A stretch of DNA of 64,000 nt from Polynucleobacter sp. UK-Kesae-W10 (GCF_018881575.1 NZ_JACVQB010000001.1:544986-608985); one strand, 5' to 3'. Shown: positions 34,627-44,436, counted from the first letter of the stretch. Notes: generated by a model not told the origin, from the letters alone. Made by a program: numbers and translations.

Positions 34627-36822
34627 ATGAATCAGGTAGGCACAGGATATTGGCTTAGTAAACGATTGGCATATCGACTCTGTCAAACTGCCTTTGTCAT
34701 TTGTAGTATTTTTCAAGTAGTAATCACTTCGGCACAAATTGCGCCACCCCCCAATTACGATCAAAAGCTGAACGATATGGTGGTCAACGCTACCCGCTCG
34801 GATACGCCGCTTGATCAAATGTCGCTCAATACAACGATTCTGACGAAAGAAGTCTTAGAGTCTTCGCCTGATCAAACCATTGATCAAGTCTTAAAAAATG
34901 TTCCAGGCGTATTTTTAAATGACGTTCCTTACTATCAAAAGGATCCAACAGGGCAAAGTATTAACGTCCGCGGCTTGGGTTATGGCCGCACGCTCGTCTT
35001 GATTGATGGGTTGCCTGCAAATGATGCTTTTTATGGCACAGTGCAATGGAACTTAGTGCCCATGTCTTCGATCGAGTCTGTGGAGTTTGTGCGTGGCGGT
35101 GTCTCGAGTCTGTACGGCAACTACGGCATGGGTGGCGTGATTAATATCAATACCAAAACACCGAAGAATAGCTCCCAAGATGTATCTGCCAGTTATGGCG
35201 CATTCGGCACAGGCAATGTGGCCGCCTCGAAAGACCTCATCGTCTCTGATGCCATGCAAATGCGCCTGTCTGCTGACTATTTTTCGAGCGAGGGCTTTCA
35301 GAACTACGCCACGATTTCTCCGGCATCCCCTGGCAACATAAAAAATGGCATGGGTACCGATGCCGTCAAGAATGCCAATATCCGTTTGCAAAATTATTTC
35401 AAGCCCTCACAAGACACCACGGGTTTTTTGCGGCTCGGTTACAGCACGATGGCTGACCTCAGTACCAACTATGCGATTGCGCCTAACTTAATCCAAACGG
35501 CAGATGTAGCGGCGGGATCTACGACAAAGCTAGATGTCGATAAAAAAGCACAAGTGAATGTCTACTATCAGAACACCAATTTTTATAAGCAGAGTGGCTC
35601 AACATCTACTACAGCACCCAATAAAAATCAGCCTTACATTAATGCCAATTACACCGATCCCTATTCCACTCTCGGAGCATCTGCACAGTTTACGCATGAC
35701 TTCAATGCGGCAGGAATTGATCAATACATTGTGGGGGTTGATGCGCGCAATATCTCTGCCTCTAATCTGACAAACAATCTGAGCTCAAGTGGCAACGGCG
35801 CTATTAGCTCGGTGAACTATGCTCAGGGTCAGCAAAACTTTTATGGCTTATTGGGACAGCTTAAATCGACTGCCAGTAGCTTTCCTCTGGAAACGACTTT
35901 GGGTGCACGCTTAGATACCTGGACTAGCCAAATCCCCAATTTGTATAACGCCGGCGCCAATGGCGCCAATCCGATTTATCAAAACGTACCCAATCAAAGT
36001 AAGACACAAGTGAGCCCATCCTTAGGCTTGCTCTATAAAGCAACAAACAATTGGGATTTGCGGACTGCCGCATACCAAGCTTTTCATGCACCCAGTATGA
36101 ATAACACCTTGCGCAGTTATGGCTCGACTTCGGGCGGCTACTTTTTTGCTAACCCGAATCTCACGCCAGAGACGATGACAGGTTATGAGGTCGGCACTGA
36201 CTATCGCTGGAAGGAGGGCTTTGCCCAGCTGACTGGCTTTAATAACTACATTCAGAATGCGATTACGAGCTACAACTTGTCTACCGGCTCGGATCAAGCA
36301 CTTGCTAATAGTTTGTGTGCCTCTGCAGGCAATCCGCAGGGATGTGCTCTAGGAAAAGTGAATTACTACACCAATCAGCAAAACTTATTAAGTCGCGGTA
36401 TTGAGTTTCAATACCACCAAGACGTGAGCGCACGTTGGGCGGTAGATGCTGGCTACACCTATACCCGTACGATTCTGACTTGGAGCGCGACTAGCGACCC
36501 CATTAATACTCAGGTTGGTGGCGTTCCCATGAATATGGCTAATGCCGGTATTACCTATTTCCCAGTGCCTGAGGCCAGCGTCACAACAACCGTGCGCTAT
36601 GTGGGGAACTCTTGGATGGCAACGGGATCCTTGCCGGTACCTGCTTATGCCGTAGTGGGCCTTAAGGCGAATTACCAGCTAACGCCACAAGCCTCGATCT
36701 TTGCATCCGTAGTGAACTTATTCAATCGCCAATATGTCACCTTCAATATTGCTTCACAGGCCACAGCCTACCAAGCCGGTATGCCGCAAGCCATTACTGT
36801 TGGCGCAAGGGTGGTGTTTTAA
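34627..36822 (+). CDS. TonB-dependent outer-membrane receptor
   Basis: A 731-residue beta-barrel transporter. A signal peptide covers about residues 1-37. The plug domain runs from about 55 (DQMSLNTTILTKEVLE, then VPGVFLNDVP, INVRGLGYGRTLVLIDGLPA and RGGVSSLYGNYGMGGVININ), and the barrel ends with the C-terminal aromatic residue of GARVVF. It should import a ligand using TonB energy. No Fur box is apparent upstream. The next gene codes a PQQ-type sugar dehydrogenase, so uptake of its cofactor PQQ or its substrate is a plausible guess. Siderophore uptake is the default alternative. Confidence 0.9.
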   Translation: MNQVGTGYWLSKRLAYRLCQTAFVICSIFQVVITSAQIAPPPNYDQKLNDMVVNATRSDTPLDQMSLNTTILTKEVLESSPDQTIDQVLKNVPGVFLNDVPYYQKDPTGQSINVRGLGYGRTLVLIDGLPANDAFYGTVQWNLVPMSSIESVEFVRGGVSSLYGNYGMGGVININTKTPKNSSQDVSASYGAFGTGNVAASKDLIVSDAMQMRLSADYFSSEGFQNYATISPASPGNIKNGMGTDAVKNANIRLQNYFKPSQDTTGFLRLGYSTMADLSTNYAIAPNLIQTADVAAGSTTKLDVDKKAQVNVYYQNTNFYKQSGSTSTTAPNKNQPYINANYTDPYSTLGASAQFTHDFNAAGIDQYIVGVDARNISASNLTNNLSSSGNGAISSVNYAQGQQNFYGLLGQLKSTASSFPLETTLGARLDTWTSQIPNLYNAGANGANPIYQNVPNQSKTQVSPSLGLLYKATNNWDLRTAAYQAFHAPSMNNTLRSYGSTSGGYFFANPNLTPETMTGYEVGTDYRWKEGFAQLTGFNNYIQNAITSYNLSTGSDQALANSLCASAGNPQGCALGKVNYYTNQQNLLSRGIEFQYHQDVSARWAVDAGYTYTRTILTWSATSDPINTQVGGVPMNMANAGITYFPVPEASVTTTVRYVGNSWMATGSLPVPAYAVVGLKANYQLTPQASIFASVVNLFNRQYVTFNIASQATAYQAGMPQAITVGARVVF

Positions 36823-36977
36823 AAAGCAGTACCCTATTTGGTGCAGTGCAGTAGCAAGGTATGTGAAATTTTGAGCGGTTTGGTGTGAAGCCGCTAAAAA
36901 TGCTTTAGGATTTAGCACAGTAGAAGTTACAACAATAAAAGACAGTACAACCGATAGCAAAATCAGGAGACTTAGTA

Positions 36978-38207
36978 ATGAAACTCAAAACCATCTATTC
37001 ATTGATGTTTGCAGCTGGTATGGCGGTGGCAACACTGGCATCAGCGCAAGCTCCAGCACCTGCTGCTCCAGCCTCTGGCATTCCACCAACTTGGGCGCAA
37101 GGCAGAACACCAGATGGTATGAATCCATCATTAGCGCCTAATCCTCCTGGCATTTCAGCAATGCCTGCAGATGAAATTCCAGTCAGCAAGCTCAAGGTAC
37201 CAGCTGGATTTAAGGTGGAGTTGTGGGCATCGGGTATGCCAAATGGCCGCTCGATGACTGAGTCTCCTAGTGGTACTGTTTATGTAGGTACGCGTTTTAC
37301 AGGTAACGTTTATGCAGTAGTGACCAAAGATGGCAAGCGTGAAGTCAAAACCATCGCCAAAGGGTTGCACCGTCCTAATGGCGTGGCATTTACGAACGGC
37401 TCACTCTATGTGGCTGAGCTCTCCCGCATTATTCGTTACGACAATATTGAACAGAATCTGGATAACCCGCCAGCACCGGTAGTGGTATTTGATGCGTTAC
37501 CAAAAGATGAGCCACATGGCTGGAAGTTTATGAAGCTGAGTCCAGATGGTCAGTACTTGTACTTCCAGATCGGTACACCAGCCAATATCGTAGTGCCACC
37601 ATCTACGCATGCAACGATCGTCCGCCTCAATCTCAAGACCAATATTTTGGAAACAGTAGCCACCGGTGTTCGTAATAGTGTTGGCATGGACTTCCAGCCA
37701 GGCAGCAAAGAGCTTTGGTTTACCAATAACGGCCGTGACTGGGTTGCTGAAGACAAGCCTAGCGATACCTTGAACCGTTTAGTGCGTCCTAAAGGCATGA
37801 ACTTTGGTTACCCTCATTGCCATCAAGGCGACTTCTTGGATCCGGAGTTTGGCAAAGGTCGTTCCTGCGATGAGTTTGATAAGCCTGTTTATAACCTTGG
37901 TGCACACGTAGCGGCTTTGGGTATGCGTTTTTATAACGGTAAACAATTCCCGGCCGAATACAAAGGCAATATCTTTATTGCTGAGCACGGATCTTGGAAT
38001 AAAACCAAGCGTGTTGGCTATCAAGTAGTACGCGTAGTACTGGATTCCAATAACAAGGTTGTGAAGTCTGAGCCATTTGTTACTGGTTGGTTGGATGGCG
38101 AGAATTTCTGGGGTCGTCCAGTCGACGTACAAATGCTGAAAGATGGTTCCATGTTGGTCTCTGATGATGAGACTGGCGCAATCTTCCGTGTTTCTTACGG
38201 CAAATGA
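36978..38207 (+). CDS. PQQ-dependent sugar dehydrogenase (sorbosone dehydrogenase type)
   Basis: A 409-residue exported beta-propeller enzyme. The signal peptide ends near the SAQAPAPAAPA region (about 23), followed by an Ala/Pro linker. PAGFKVELWASGMPNGRSM near residue 75, RPNGVAFTNGSLYVAEL near 132, GVRNSVGMDFQPGSKELWF near 231-249 and EHGSWNKTKRVGYQV near 336 are the standard motifs. It oxidises sugars or aldehydes in the periplasm and passes electrons to cytochrome c. Its stop overlaps the ATG of the diheme cytochrome gene (ATGA), which fits that partnership. No PQQ synthesis genes are in this window. Confidence 0.85.
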   Translation: MKLKTIYSLMFAAGMAVATLASAQAPAPAAPASGIPPTWAQGRTPDGMNPSLAPNPPGISAMPADEIPVSKLKVPAGFKVELWASGMPNGRSMTESPSGTVYVGTRFTGNVYAVVTKDGKREVKTIAKGLHRPNGVAFTNGSLYVAELSRIIRYDNIEQNLDNPPAPVVVFDALPKDEPHGWKFMKLSPDGQYLYFQIGTPANIVVPPSTHATIVRLNLKTNILETVATGVRNSVGMDFQPGSKELWFTNNGRDWVAEDKPSDTLNRLVRPKGMNFGYPHCHQGDFLDPEFGKGRSCDEFDKPVYNLGAHVAALGMRFYNGKQFPAEYKGNIFIAEHGSWNKTKRVGYQVVRVVLDSNNKVVKSEPFVTGWLDGENFWGRPVDVQMLKDGSMLVSDDETGAIFRVSYGK

Positions 38208-38803
38208 AATTGAGCTCTAGCACTAAGGCCATCCTCGGGGTGGCCTTTTTTACTATCCTCTTTCACGCAGGTTCTGTTTTGGCTGCACCACCAGATGCGG
38301 TAGCAGGTAAAGCTAAAGCGCAAACCTGTTTTGCCTGTCATGGAGAAAATGGGATTGGTATTTCGCCAGAGATCCCGAATCTAGCAGCGCAGCCACCACT
38401 CTCGATTACCTATCAACTCATTCAGTTCCGAGGTCAGCAGCGTAAGGGCGGAGCAATGGAAGCCCTGGCGGCAGGATTGAGTGATCAAGATATGCGCGAT
38501 ATCGCCGCTTATTACGCCGCTTTACCAGCGCCACCAGCAAAATCAGGCAATGCGGAGAAGATTGCCAAAGGGCAGCAAATCTCTAATACGCAATATTGCA
38601 ATTCTTGTCACGGACCACAGTTGCAGGGGCAAAAGCATATTGCACGCTTGGCTGGCCAGTCATCCGAGTACCTCGTAACACAGCTCAAAAATATCCGTTC
38701 TGGAAGTCGAGTGGATATGGATGGCACAATGGGAAGTGCGGCGCGTGGCTTAAGTGATGATGATATTGAGGCACTGGCTGCTTACGCCGCTTCACTCAAT
38801 TAG
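38204..38803 (+). CDS. Diheme c-type cytochrome
   Basis: A 199-residue periplasmic cytochrome. A signal peptide runs to about residue 28 (SVLAAPP), then two class I domains follow with heme sites CFACH (about 43-47) and CNSCH (about 127-131). Axial Met candidates lie in GGAMEALAAGLSD and MDGTMGSAARGLSD. It is the probable electron acceptor of the PQQ enzyme encoded just upstream, whose stop codon it overlaps. Codons 8 to 16 form a terminator-like hairpin (see that entry). Confidence 0.9.
   Translation: MKLSSSTKAILGVAFFTILFHAGSVLAAPPDAVAGKAKAQTCFACHGENGIGISPEIPNLAAQPPLSITYQLIQFRGQQRKGGAMEALAAGLSDQDMRDIAAYYAALPAPPAKSGNAEKIAKGQQISNTQYCNSCHGPQLQGQKHIARLAGQSSEYLVTQLKNIRSGSRVDMDGTMGSAARGLSDDDIEALAAYAASLN
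38225..38251 (+). terminator. Terminator-like hairpin inside the cytochrome c signal-peptide codons
   Basis: AAGGCCA (38225-38231) pairs with TGGCCTT (38241-38247), with CC/GG in the loop able to extend pairing, and six T residues follow at 38246-38251. It has the shape of a Rho-independent terminator but begins 21 bases after the start codon of the cytochrome gene. It could reduce read-through from the dehydrogenase gene when translation stalls. The structure is seen; an attenuating role is inference. Confidence 0.5.
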
Positions 38804-38832
38804 CGTTCATCCACTCAAAATAAGTTGTCTCA

Positions 38833-39921
38833 TTGCAGTCTAAAAACCATTTTCTTCTAGTCGATTTTTTAAAGACTTTCGCAGCACTCACGATCATTCT
38901 TCACCATTTCTCCAGTTATGGTCAGATTGCAGAGGATGCGCGGCAGGTGTTGCCTGGGATCATGACTTGGTTGTTTGAGTATGGCCGCTATGCAGTACAA
39001 ATCTTTTTAGTCATGGGCGGTTATCTGGCTGCCCAGTCGCTTTCCCGCACAGCAGATCTGAAAAACTCCAGGACGGTCTTAAAGACGGTCTTTAATCGCT
39101 ACTTGCGTTTATTTGCGCCTTATATCGTTGCCTTAATCATCACCATGTTGTGCGCTTGGGTAGCGCGCTTCTGGGTACAAGATGAGTTTGTTGGAGAGTC
39201 TGAGACTTTAGGGCAATTTTTAGCGCACCTCTTTTTTCTGCAGGGGATTTTGGGTTTAGATTCGATCTCAGCAGGTGTTTGGTATGTGGCAATTGATTGG
39301 CAGCTCTATGCTATTTTGGCCATCATGATGGGCATGTTCCCAGGCTATCGCTCACTATTGTGGATGCTGACTATTCTATCGGTTGCTTCTTTGCTCTTTT
39401 TTAATCGCTCTGGCGAATACGAAAACTATTTCATTTATTTTATGGGCGCATACGGCCTTGGCGTACTGGCACAGCTGTGCAAAAACTATCCTGATAAATC
39501 CATCAATCGTTTTGCGCAAGCCTTGATTGTTTTGATTGGTGTGGTGATTGTGGTATCGAGCTTTCACCAGCTCTGGCTCAGAAATATTTTGGCCTATATT
39601 GTGGCCATAGCGCTAATCTTCTGGGGCGATAAAGCGTATAAGGATCAGAAGCAAGATCAGCGCAGACCGCAGCACCAAACTAAAAAGCATAAATTGGTGA
39701 ACGGCATCCTCTGGGGAAGTCGCAGATCGTATTGCGCTTTCTTAATTCACTTTTCTTTTGTCTTGCTAGCCAACACCCTATACATCGGTTGGGGGATGAG
39801 CCAGCGTCATGATGGTGTGATGGCGATTGCCTTGATGCTGATTGCTGTTAGTGCAAGCTGGATCGCGGCTACCTATTTGTATCGCTGGGTGGAAGTACCA
39901 GCGCGCAAGCTCAAGCTCTAA
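38833..39921 (+). CDS. Acyltransferase 3 family membrane protein (OafA-like)
   Basis: A 362-residue protein with about ten transmembrane helices. The N-terminal LVDFLKTFAALTIILHHFSS carries the conserved His of the family, and RYLRLFAPYIVALIITML near residue 90 has the usual Arg-rich loop. These enzymes O-acylate sugars of surface polysaccharides. It ends with VEVPARKLKL, the common family end. The only good start is TTG 38833, with a poor ribosome site. It overlaps the convergent darP gene by four bases. Involvement with the O-antigen island is possible but not adjacent. Confidence 0.8.
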   Translation: MQSKNHFLLVDFLKTFAALTIILHHFSSYGQIAEDARQVLPGIMTWLFEYGRYAVQIFLVMGGYLAAQSLSRTADLKNSRTVLKTVFNRYLRLFAPYIVALIITMLCAWVARFWVQDEFVGESETLGQFLAHLFFLQGILGLDSISAGVWYVAIDWQLYAILAIMMGMFPGYRSLLWMLTILSVASLLFFNRSGEYENYFIYFMGAYGLGVLAQLCKNYPDKSINRFAQALIVLIGVVIVVSSFHQLWLRNILAYIVAIALIFWGDKAYKDQKQDQRRPQHQTKKHKLVNGILWGSRRSYCAFLIHFSFVLLANTLYIGWGMSQRHDGVMAIALMLIAVSASWIAATYLYRWVEVPARKLKL

Positions 39922-40445
39922 AGCCCCATCTCTTTTAAGACACGAAAGATTTCTCGATAAGCCTTAGGTGGCTTGTTCTGCTCTTTTTCTTTACGAGCAT
40001 TGCGAATCAAGGTGCGCATATTCTGAATATCCATATCCGGATACTGTTCGATCATTTTGGTAAATGTCTCATCATTTGCAATCAGTCGATCGCGATAACT
40101 TTCTAAAAAATGCAACTTGGCAGTTTCTGCTTTACTCACACCTTGAATAGCATCAAGACGCTTTTGAATAGCCTCAAGCTCTTCTTCATCGAGAAAGCGC
40201 ATGAGCTTACCGAGGTATTGCTTGTGACGCCGGATCGCTTCGAAGCTTTTAATCTTGTTGGTTTCCGCAATCGCTGTTTTGATTGCCTCATCCAAAGGAA
40301 TCGTCTTGAGTGCGTCGCTACTGAGTGCAGCTAAGACTTCTGCCAATTTCTGGCGTTCGGTCATTTGGCGCTTGAGCTCAGACTTGCTAGGGCCTTCATC
40401 AGCCTCGACAAGCTTGGGCGTGCGATTTTTCTCATTAATATGCAT
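39918..40445 (-). CDS. darP: Ribosome-associated protein DarP/YjgA (DUF615)
   Basis: A 175-residue highly charged, helical protein. GPSKSELKRQMTERQKLAEVL near residues 17-37 and IRRHKQYLGKLMRFLDEEELEAI near 76-98 match the DUF615 family. DarP acts in late assembly of the 50S ribosomal subunit in E. coli. The gene is divergent from the GMC oxidoreductase gene and overlaps the acyltransferase gene by four bases at its 3' end. Confidence 0.9.
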   Translation of the reverse strand: MHINEKNRTPKLVEADEGPSKSELKRQMTERQKLAEVLAALSSDALKTIPLDEAIKTAIAETNKIKSFEAIRRHKQYLGKLMRFLDEEELEAIQKRLDAIQGVSKAETAKLHFLESYRDRLIANDETFTKMIEQYPDMDIQNMRTLIRNARKEKEQNKPPKAYREIFRVLKEMGL

Positions 40446-40560
40446 AGCGCTATTTTAGACGGGTATTGCCTCTATGAAGGCTAAGTGCCCATTTTTGGAG
40501 TTTGGTAAATAATAGGGTCATTGCACAGAATAAAAAGTGGTTTTATTCCTTATCAAGACT

Positions 40561-42180
40561 ATGACTCAATCCAATACCTACGACTACATCATTATTGGGG
40601 CAGGCAGCGCCGGCTGTATGTTAGCAAAGCGCTTGACTGAGGATCCTCAAAAACGGGTTTTATTGATTGAGGCGGGTAAGAATGACAACTACATCTGGAT
40701 TCATATTCCAGTGGGCTATCTCTACTGTATTGATAACCCCAGAGCAGATTGGCGTTTTAAAACTGCTGCTGAAAAAGGCCTAAATGGTCGCTCATTGTTG
40801 TATCCCCGTGGTCGTGTATTGGGTGGTTGCTCATCTATTAACGGCATGATTTACATGCGTGGTCAAGCTGGTGATTATGAATCATGGGTGCAGGCAACCG
40901 GTGACGAAGCATGGTCTTGGGAAAACGCGCTCAAGCGCTATAAAGCATTTGAGGATTATCACAGCGCTGCCAATGAGTGGCATGGCAAAGGTGGCGAGTG
41001 GACTGTATCCAAGCAACGTTTACGTTGGCCCATCATGGATCGGTTTCGAGATGCAGCAGTGCAAGCAGGCATACCCGCATCAGACGACTTTAATCGCGGG
41101 GATAACTTTGGCGTAGGCTACTTTGATGTCAGCCAGCGTAAAGGTTGGCGCCTCAATACTTCCAAAGCGTTTTTAAAAGAAGCGGCAAAGCGTAGCAACC
41201 TCACTGTACTCACTGAAGCGATAGTCACAAAGCTCAAGATTGATCCTGCTAGCAAGAATTGCCTTGGCGTGGAATATCGTAAGGATGGCGTGCTTGCACA
41301 AGCGCTCATTTCGGCTAACGGTGAAGTGATTCTGAGTGCGGGCGCGATTGGTAGCGTGCAAATCTTGGAGCGCTCGGGTGTCGGAAATGCGGAACACCTT
41401 AATCAACTGGGTATTCCAGTAGTGGCCAATCTTCCTGGAGTTGGTGAGAATCTCCAAGATCATTTGCAGTTGCGCATGGTTTACAAAGTGAGCGGGATCA
41501 AAACACTGAACACCAAAGCCAACTCGCTCTTTGGCAAGATGATGATTGGCTTGGAGTATCTCTTCAAGCGTTCTGGCCCGATGTCGATGGCGCCATCCCA
41601 GTTAGGTGCTTTTGCTTATAGCTCACCAAAGCAAAAGCGTGCGAACGTGGAATACCACGTGCAGCCTTTATCCCTAGAGCGTTTTGGTGAAGATCTGCAT
41701 TCCTTTAATGCCTTTACCGCCAGCGTGTGTAACTTGCGTCCCACTTCGCGCGGTAGTGTGCATATCACCTCAACAGATCCAGAAGCGCCACCAGCGATTT
41801 GCCCCAATTACTTGTCAACAGAGGAAGATCGTCAAGTGGCAGCAGAGTCCTTGCGTTTAACTCGTAATATTGTGCAAAGCCCTGCGCTTGCACCGTTTGC
41901 GCCAGAGGAGTACAAGCCTGGCGCGCAATACCAAAGCGATGAGGAGTTAATCAAAGCTGCGGGAGATATTGGTACCACCATATTCCATCCTGTGGGTACT
42001 TGTAAGATGGGTCGCGCTGATGATCCCATGGCCGTATTAGATTCTGAATTGCGTGTGAGAGGCATTGGGCAGTTACGCGTAGTGGATGCCTCTGCTATGC
42101 CAACCATTACCTCTGGTAATACGGCAGCTCCGACGATGATGATTGCCCAGCGCGTTGCAGAATTGCTCACACGTGCCTAG
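40561..42180 (+). CDS. GMC family FAD oxidoreductase (choline/alcohol dehydrogenase-like)
   Basis: A 539-residue flavoprotein. YIIIGAGSAGCMLAKRL near residue 8-24 is the FAD site, GRVLGGCSSINGMIYMRG near 83 is the GMC signature 1, and GTTIFHPVGTCKMG near 470 has the catalytic His, with a second conserved polar residue in SGNTAAPTMMIAQRVAE near 520. It would oxidise an alcohol such as choline or a long-chain alcohol; substrate cannot be fixed. No betaine genes are near. ATG 40561 is preferred over the in-frame start at 40537. It overlaps the EamA transporter gene. Confidence 0.88.
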   Translation: MTQSNTYDYIIIGAGSAGCMLAKRLTEDPQKRVLLIEAGKNDNYIWIHIPVGYLYCIDNPRADWRFKTAAEKGLNGRSLLYPRGRVLGGCSSINGMIYMRGQAGDYESWVQATGDEAWSWENALKRYKAFEDYHSAANEWHGKGGEWTVSKQRLRWPIMDRFRDAAVQAGIPASDDFNRGDNFGVGYFDVSQRKGWRLNTSKAFLKEAAKRSNLTVLTEAIVTKLKIDPASKNCLGVEYRKDGVLAQALISANGEVILSAGAIGSVQILERSGVGNAEHLNQLGIPVVANLPGVGENLQDHLQLRMVYKVSGIKTLNTKANSLFGKMMIGLEYLFKRSGPMSMAPSQLGAFAYSSPKQKRANVEYHVQPLSLERFGEDLHSFNAFTASVCNLRPTSRGSVHITSTDPEAPPAICPNYLSTEEDRQVAAESLRLTRNIVQSPALAPFAPEEYKPGAQYQSDEELIKAAGDIGTTIFHPVGTCKMGRADDPMAVLDSELRVRGIGQLRVVDASAMPTITSGNTAAPTMMIAQRVAELLTRA

Positions 42181-43105
42181 TTCTCAGGGTCAACATGCGA
42201 AGCCGCAAGCCGGTTACCAGCTGCCAGTAAGCCATCTCTTACTCGCTCTGGCGATTGTGGCGGTTTGGGGCACCAACTTTGTTGTCATCAAAATATCGTT
42301 GGCAAGTTTTCCGCCATTTTTATTTGCGGCGCTACGCTATTTCTTTGCACTTCTGCCGGCAGCATTCTTTTTACCAAGACCCAAGGTATCTTGGGTGAAC
42401 TTGTGTGTCTATGGTTTGGCGGTAGGAGTGGGGCAGTTTGGTGTTTTGTATTACGCCATTGACGGCAATATTTCTCCTGGCTTGGCCTCGCTGGTGATTC
42501 AGACCCAAGTGTTTTTTACGATTGGTTTTGCGATGCTGTTTGCCAAAGAGAAGCTCAAGCTCTATCAAGCGGTAGCAGTCGCCATTGCCATGATCGGTTT
42601 GGTAGTGATTGCAGCGCACACAGATGCGACCACCACATTCTTAGGCTTGGCTTTGGTGGTGTTTTGCGGATTTTCTTGGGGGGTTGCCAACACCACTAGC
42701 CGACGTGCTGGGGCAATTAATATGCTTTCGTATGTCGTTTGGGCGAGCATCTTTGCCATTCCCCCCTTGTTTGTGATGGCCTTCATCTTTGAGGGCGGCT
42801 GGGAATCTATCAGCGCATCGTTGGTTGCGGCACCTCTAGGGGCATGGTTGGGAGTTCTCTGGCAGTCTTGGGGTAACACTTTATTTGGTTATGGAGCTTG
42901 GGCCTGGTTGCTCTCGAAGCACCCGGCAGCGGTTGTGGCCCCAGCGCCTTTATTGGTACCCATTTTCGGAATGGGGGCATCTGCCTATTTTTTAGGCGAG
43001 CCTTTGCCATTGTGGAAGATCTTGGCGGCCGGCCTAGTGATTGCAGGTTTAATCGTGAACCTATTTTGGCCAAGCCTGCGGGTACGTTTACAGCATTATT
43101 TTTAA
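42173..43105 (+). CDS. EamA/DMT superfamily transporter
   Basis: A 310-residue inner-membrane protein with ten predicted helices in two five-helix EamA repeats. VAVWGTNFVVIKISLASFPP near residue 28-47 is the typical first-helix motif with W-G, and GVLWQSWGNTLFGYGAWAWLL marks the second repeat. Members export amino acids or other metabolites. No ATG is available near the N-terminus; GTG 42173, overlapping the GMC stop, is my choice, and TTG 42143 is an alternative. Translational coupling with the upstream gene is likely. Confidence 0.82.
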   Translation: MPSSQGQHAKPQAGYQLPVSHLLLALAIVAVWGTNFVVIKISLASFPPFLFAALRYFFALLPAAFFLPRPKVSWVNLCVYGLAVGVGQFGVLYYAIDGNISPGLASLVIQTQVFFTIGFAMLFAKEKLKLYQAVAVAIAMIGLVVIAAHTDATTTFLGLALVVFCGFSWGVANTTSRRAGAINMLSYVVWASIFAIPPLFVMAFIFEGGWESISASLVAAPLGAWLGVLWQSWGNTLFGYGAWAWLLSKHPAAVVAPAPLLVPIFGMGASAYFLGEPLPLWKILAAGLVIAGLIVNLFWPSLRVRLQHYF

Positions 43106-43251
43106 TGGGATTGGGCCCCTTGTTTGGGCTAATGTAAAACCCTAATACAAACCCCTTTTTTTGCCTCTACATTAACTGTAAGATAGCTATTCGTTACTCG
43201 TAGTACCTATAAAAATATTTAATTCACTAGCTTTTTAGTCATGGAGACTTT

Positions 43252-44436
43252 ATGAAGATTCGTCATCACATTTTTGCAGCGGCTGCTGCTGCAATGCTTG
43301 CAACCGGCGCTTACGCTGCCGATATCAAAGTTGGTGTTATTGGTCCCTTCACAGGCGGCTCATCCTCAATGGGTGTGAGTATGCGTGATGGTGTGCGTTT
43401 AGCAACCAAAGAAATTAATGCTGCCGGTGGTGTGAACGGCAATAAGATCGTTCTCGTAGAGCGCGATGACGAAGCGAAAAATGAGCGTGGTGTTCAAATC
43501 ACTCAAGAGTTCATCAACAACGAGAAGGTAGTAGCAACTTTGGGTTACATCAACACTGGTGTGGCTTTGGCTTCTCAGCGCTTCTATCAAGACGCTAAGA
43601 TTCCTGTGCTCAATAACGTTGCAACCGGCTCATTGATTACCAAGCAATTCCCAAATGCTGCTGAAAACTATGTTTTCCGTAATGCTGCTGCTGACAATAT
43701 TCAAGCGCCAATGATTGCTAAAGAAGCAGTTGAGAAGCGTGGCTTGAAGAAAGTAGCTATTTTGGCTGACTCCACCAACTACGGTCAGTTAGGTCGTGAA
43801 GATTTGGAAAAGGCCTTGAAGACCTACGGCGTAACTCCAGTGGCTACTGAGAAGTTCAATATTGGTGACGTAGATATGACTTCACAGTTGCTCAAAGCAA
43901 AAAATGCTGGTGCTGAAGTAGTGTTGACTTATGCAATCGGACCTGAGTTGGCACAAATTGCCAACGGTATGGCGAAGTTGGGTTGGAAGAAGCCAATCAT
44001 CGGCAGCTGGACTTTGTCGATGGCTAGCTTTATTGATACTGCAGGTAAGAATGGTGACGGCGCAACAATGCCACAAACTTACATCCAGTCTCCTTCAACT
44101 ACTGCTAAGCGTAAGGCATTCCAAGACGCTTACGTGAAAGAGTTCAAACCAAAGAACAACAACATTGCTTCTCCAGTTTCTGCTGCCCAAGGATACGACT
44201 CTGTATACCTCTTGGCTGCTGCAATTAAGCAAGCAAACAGCACTGAAGGTCCAAAGATTTTGGCAGCATTGCAAGATTTGAAGACCCCAGTTGATGGCGT
44301 TGTGATTACTTATAACAAGCCATTCTCTGCAACCGATCACGAAGCTATCAAAGCTAAAGACGTAGTCATGGGTGTAGTAGAAAGTGGCCGCGTTGAGTTC
44401 TTGAATGCTGAGGACGCAAAGTCTAAGAAGAAGTAA
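43252..44436 (+). CDS. livK: Branched-chain amino-acid ABC transporter substrate-binding protein
   Basis: A 394-residue periplasmic binding protein. The signal peptide MKIRHHIFAAAAAAMLATGAY ends before DIKVGVIGPFTGGSSSMGVS, the usual start of Leu/Ile/Val-binding proteins. GVRLATKEINAAGGVNGNKI near residue 47 and the VLTYAIGPELAQIANGMAKLG region are typical. It feeds the LivH/LivM-G/LivF membrane complex encoded downstream. Codon choice is more regular than in the island genes, suggesting high expression. Two hairpins separate it from livH. Confidence 0.93.
   Translation: MKIRHHIFAAAAAAMLATGAYAADIKVGVIGPFTGGSSSMGVSMRDGVRLATKEINAAGGVNGNKIVLVERDDEAKNERGVQITQEFINNEKVVATLGYINTGVALASQRFYQDAKIPVLNNVATGSLITKQFPNAAENYVFRNAAADNIQAPMIAKEAVEKRGLKKVAILADSTNYGQLGREDLEKALKTYGVTPVATEKFNIGDVDMTSQLLKAKNAGAEVVLTYAIGPELAQIANGMAKLGWKKPIIGSWTLSMASFIDTAGKNGDGATMPQTYIQSPSTTAKRKAFQDAYVKEFKPKNNNIASPVSAAQGYDSVYLLAAAIKQANSTEGPKILAALQDLKTPVDGVVITYNKPFSATDHEAIKAKDVVMGVVESGRVEFLNAEDAKSKKK

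Noticed and set aside
35053..35391. 112-codon antisense frame in the TonB receptor gene
   Set aside because: Overlaps conserved plug-domain codons of the receptor; no independent support.
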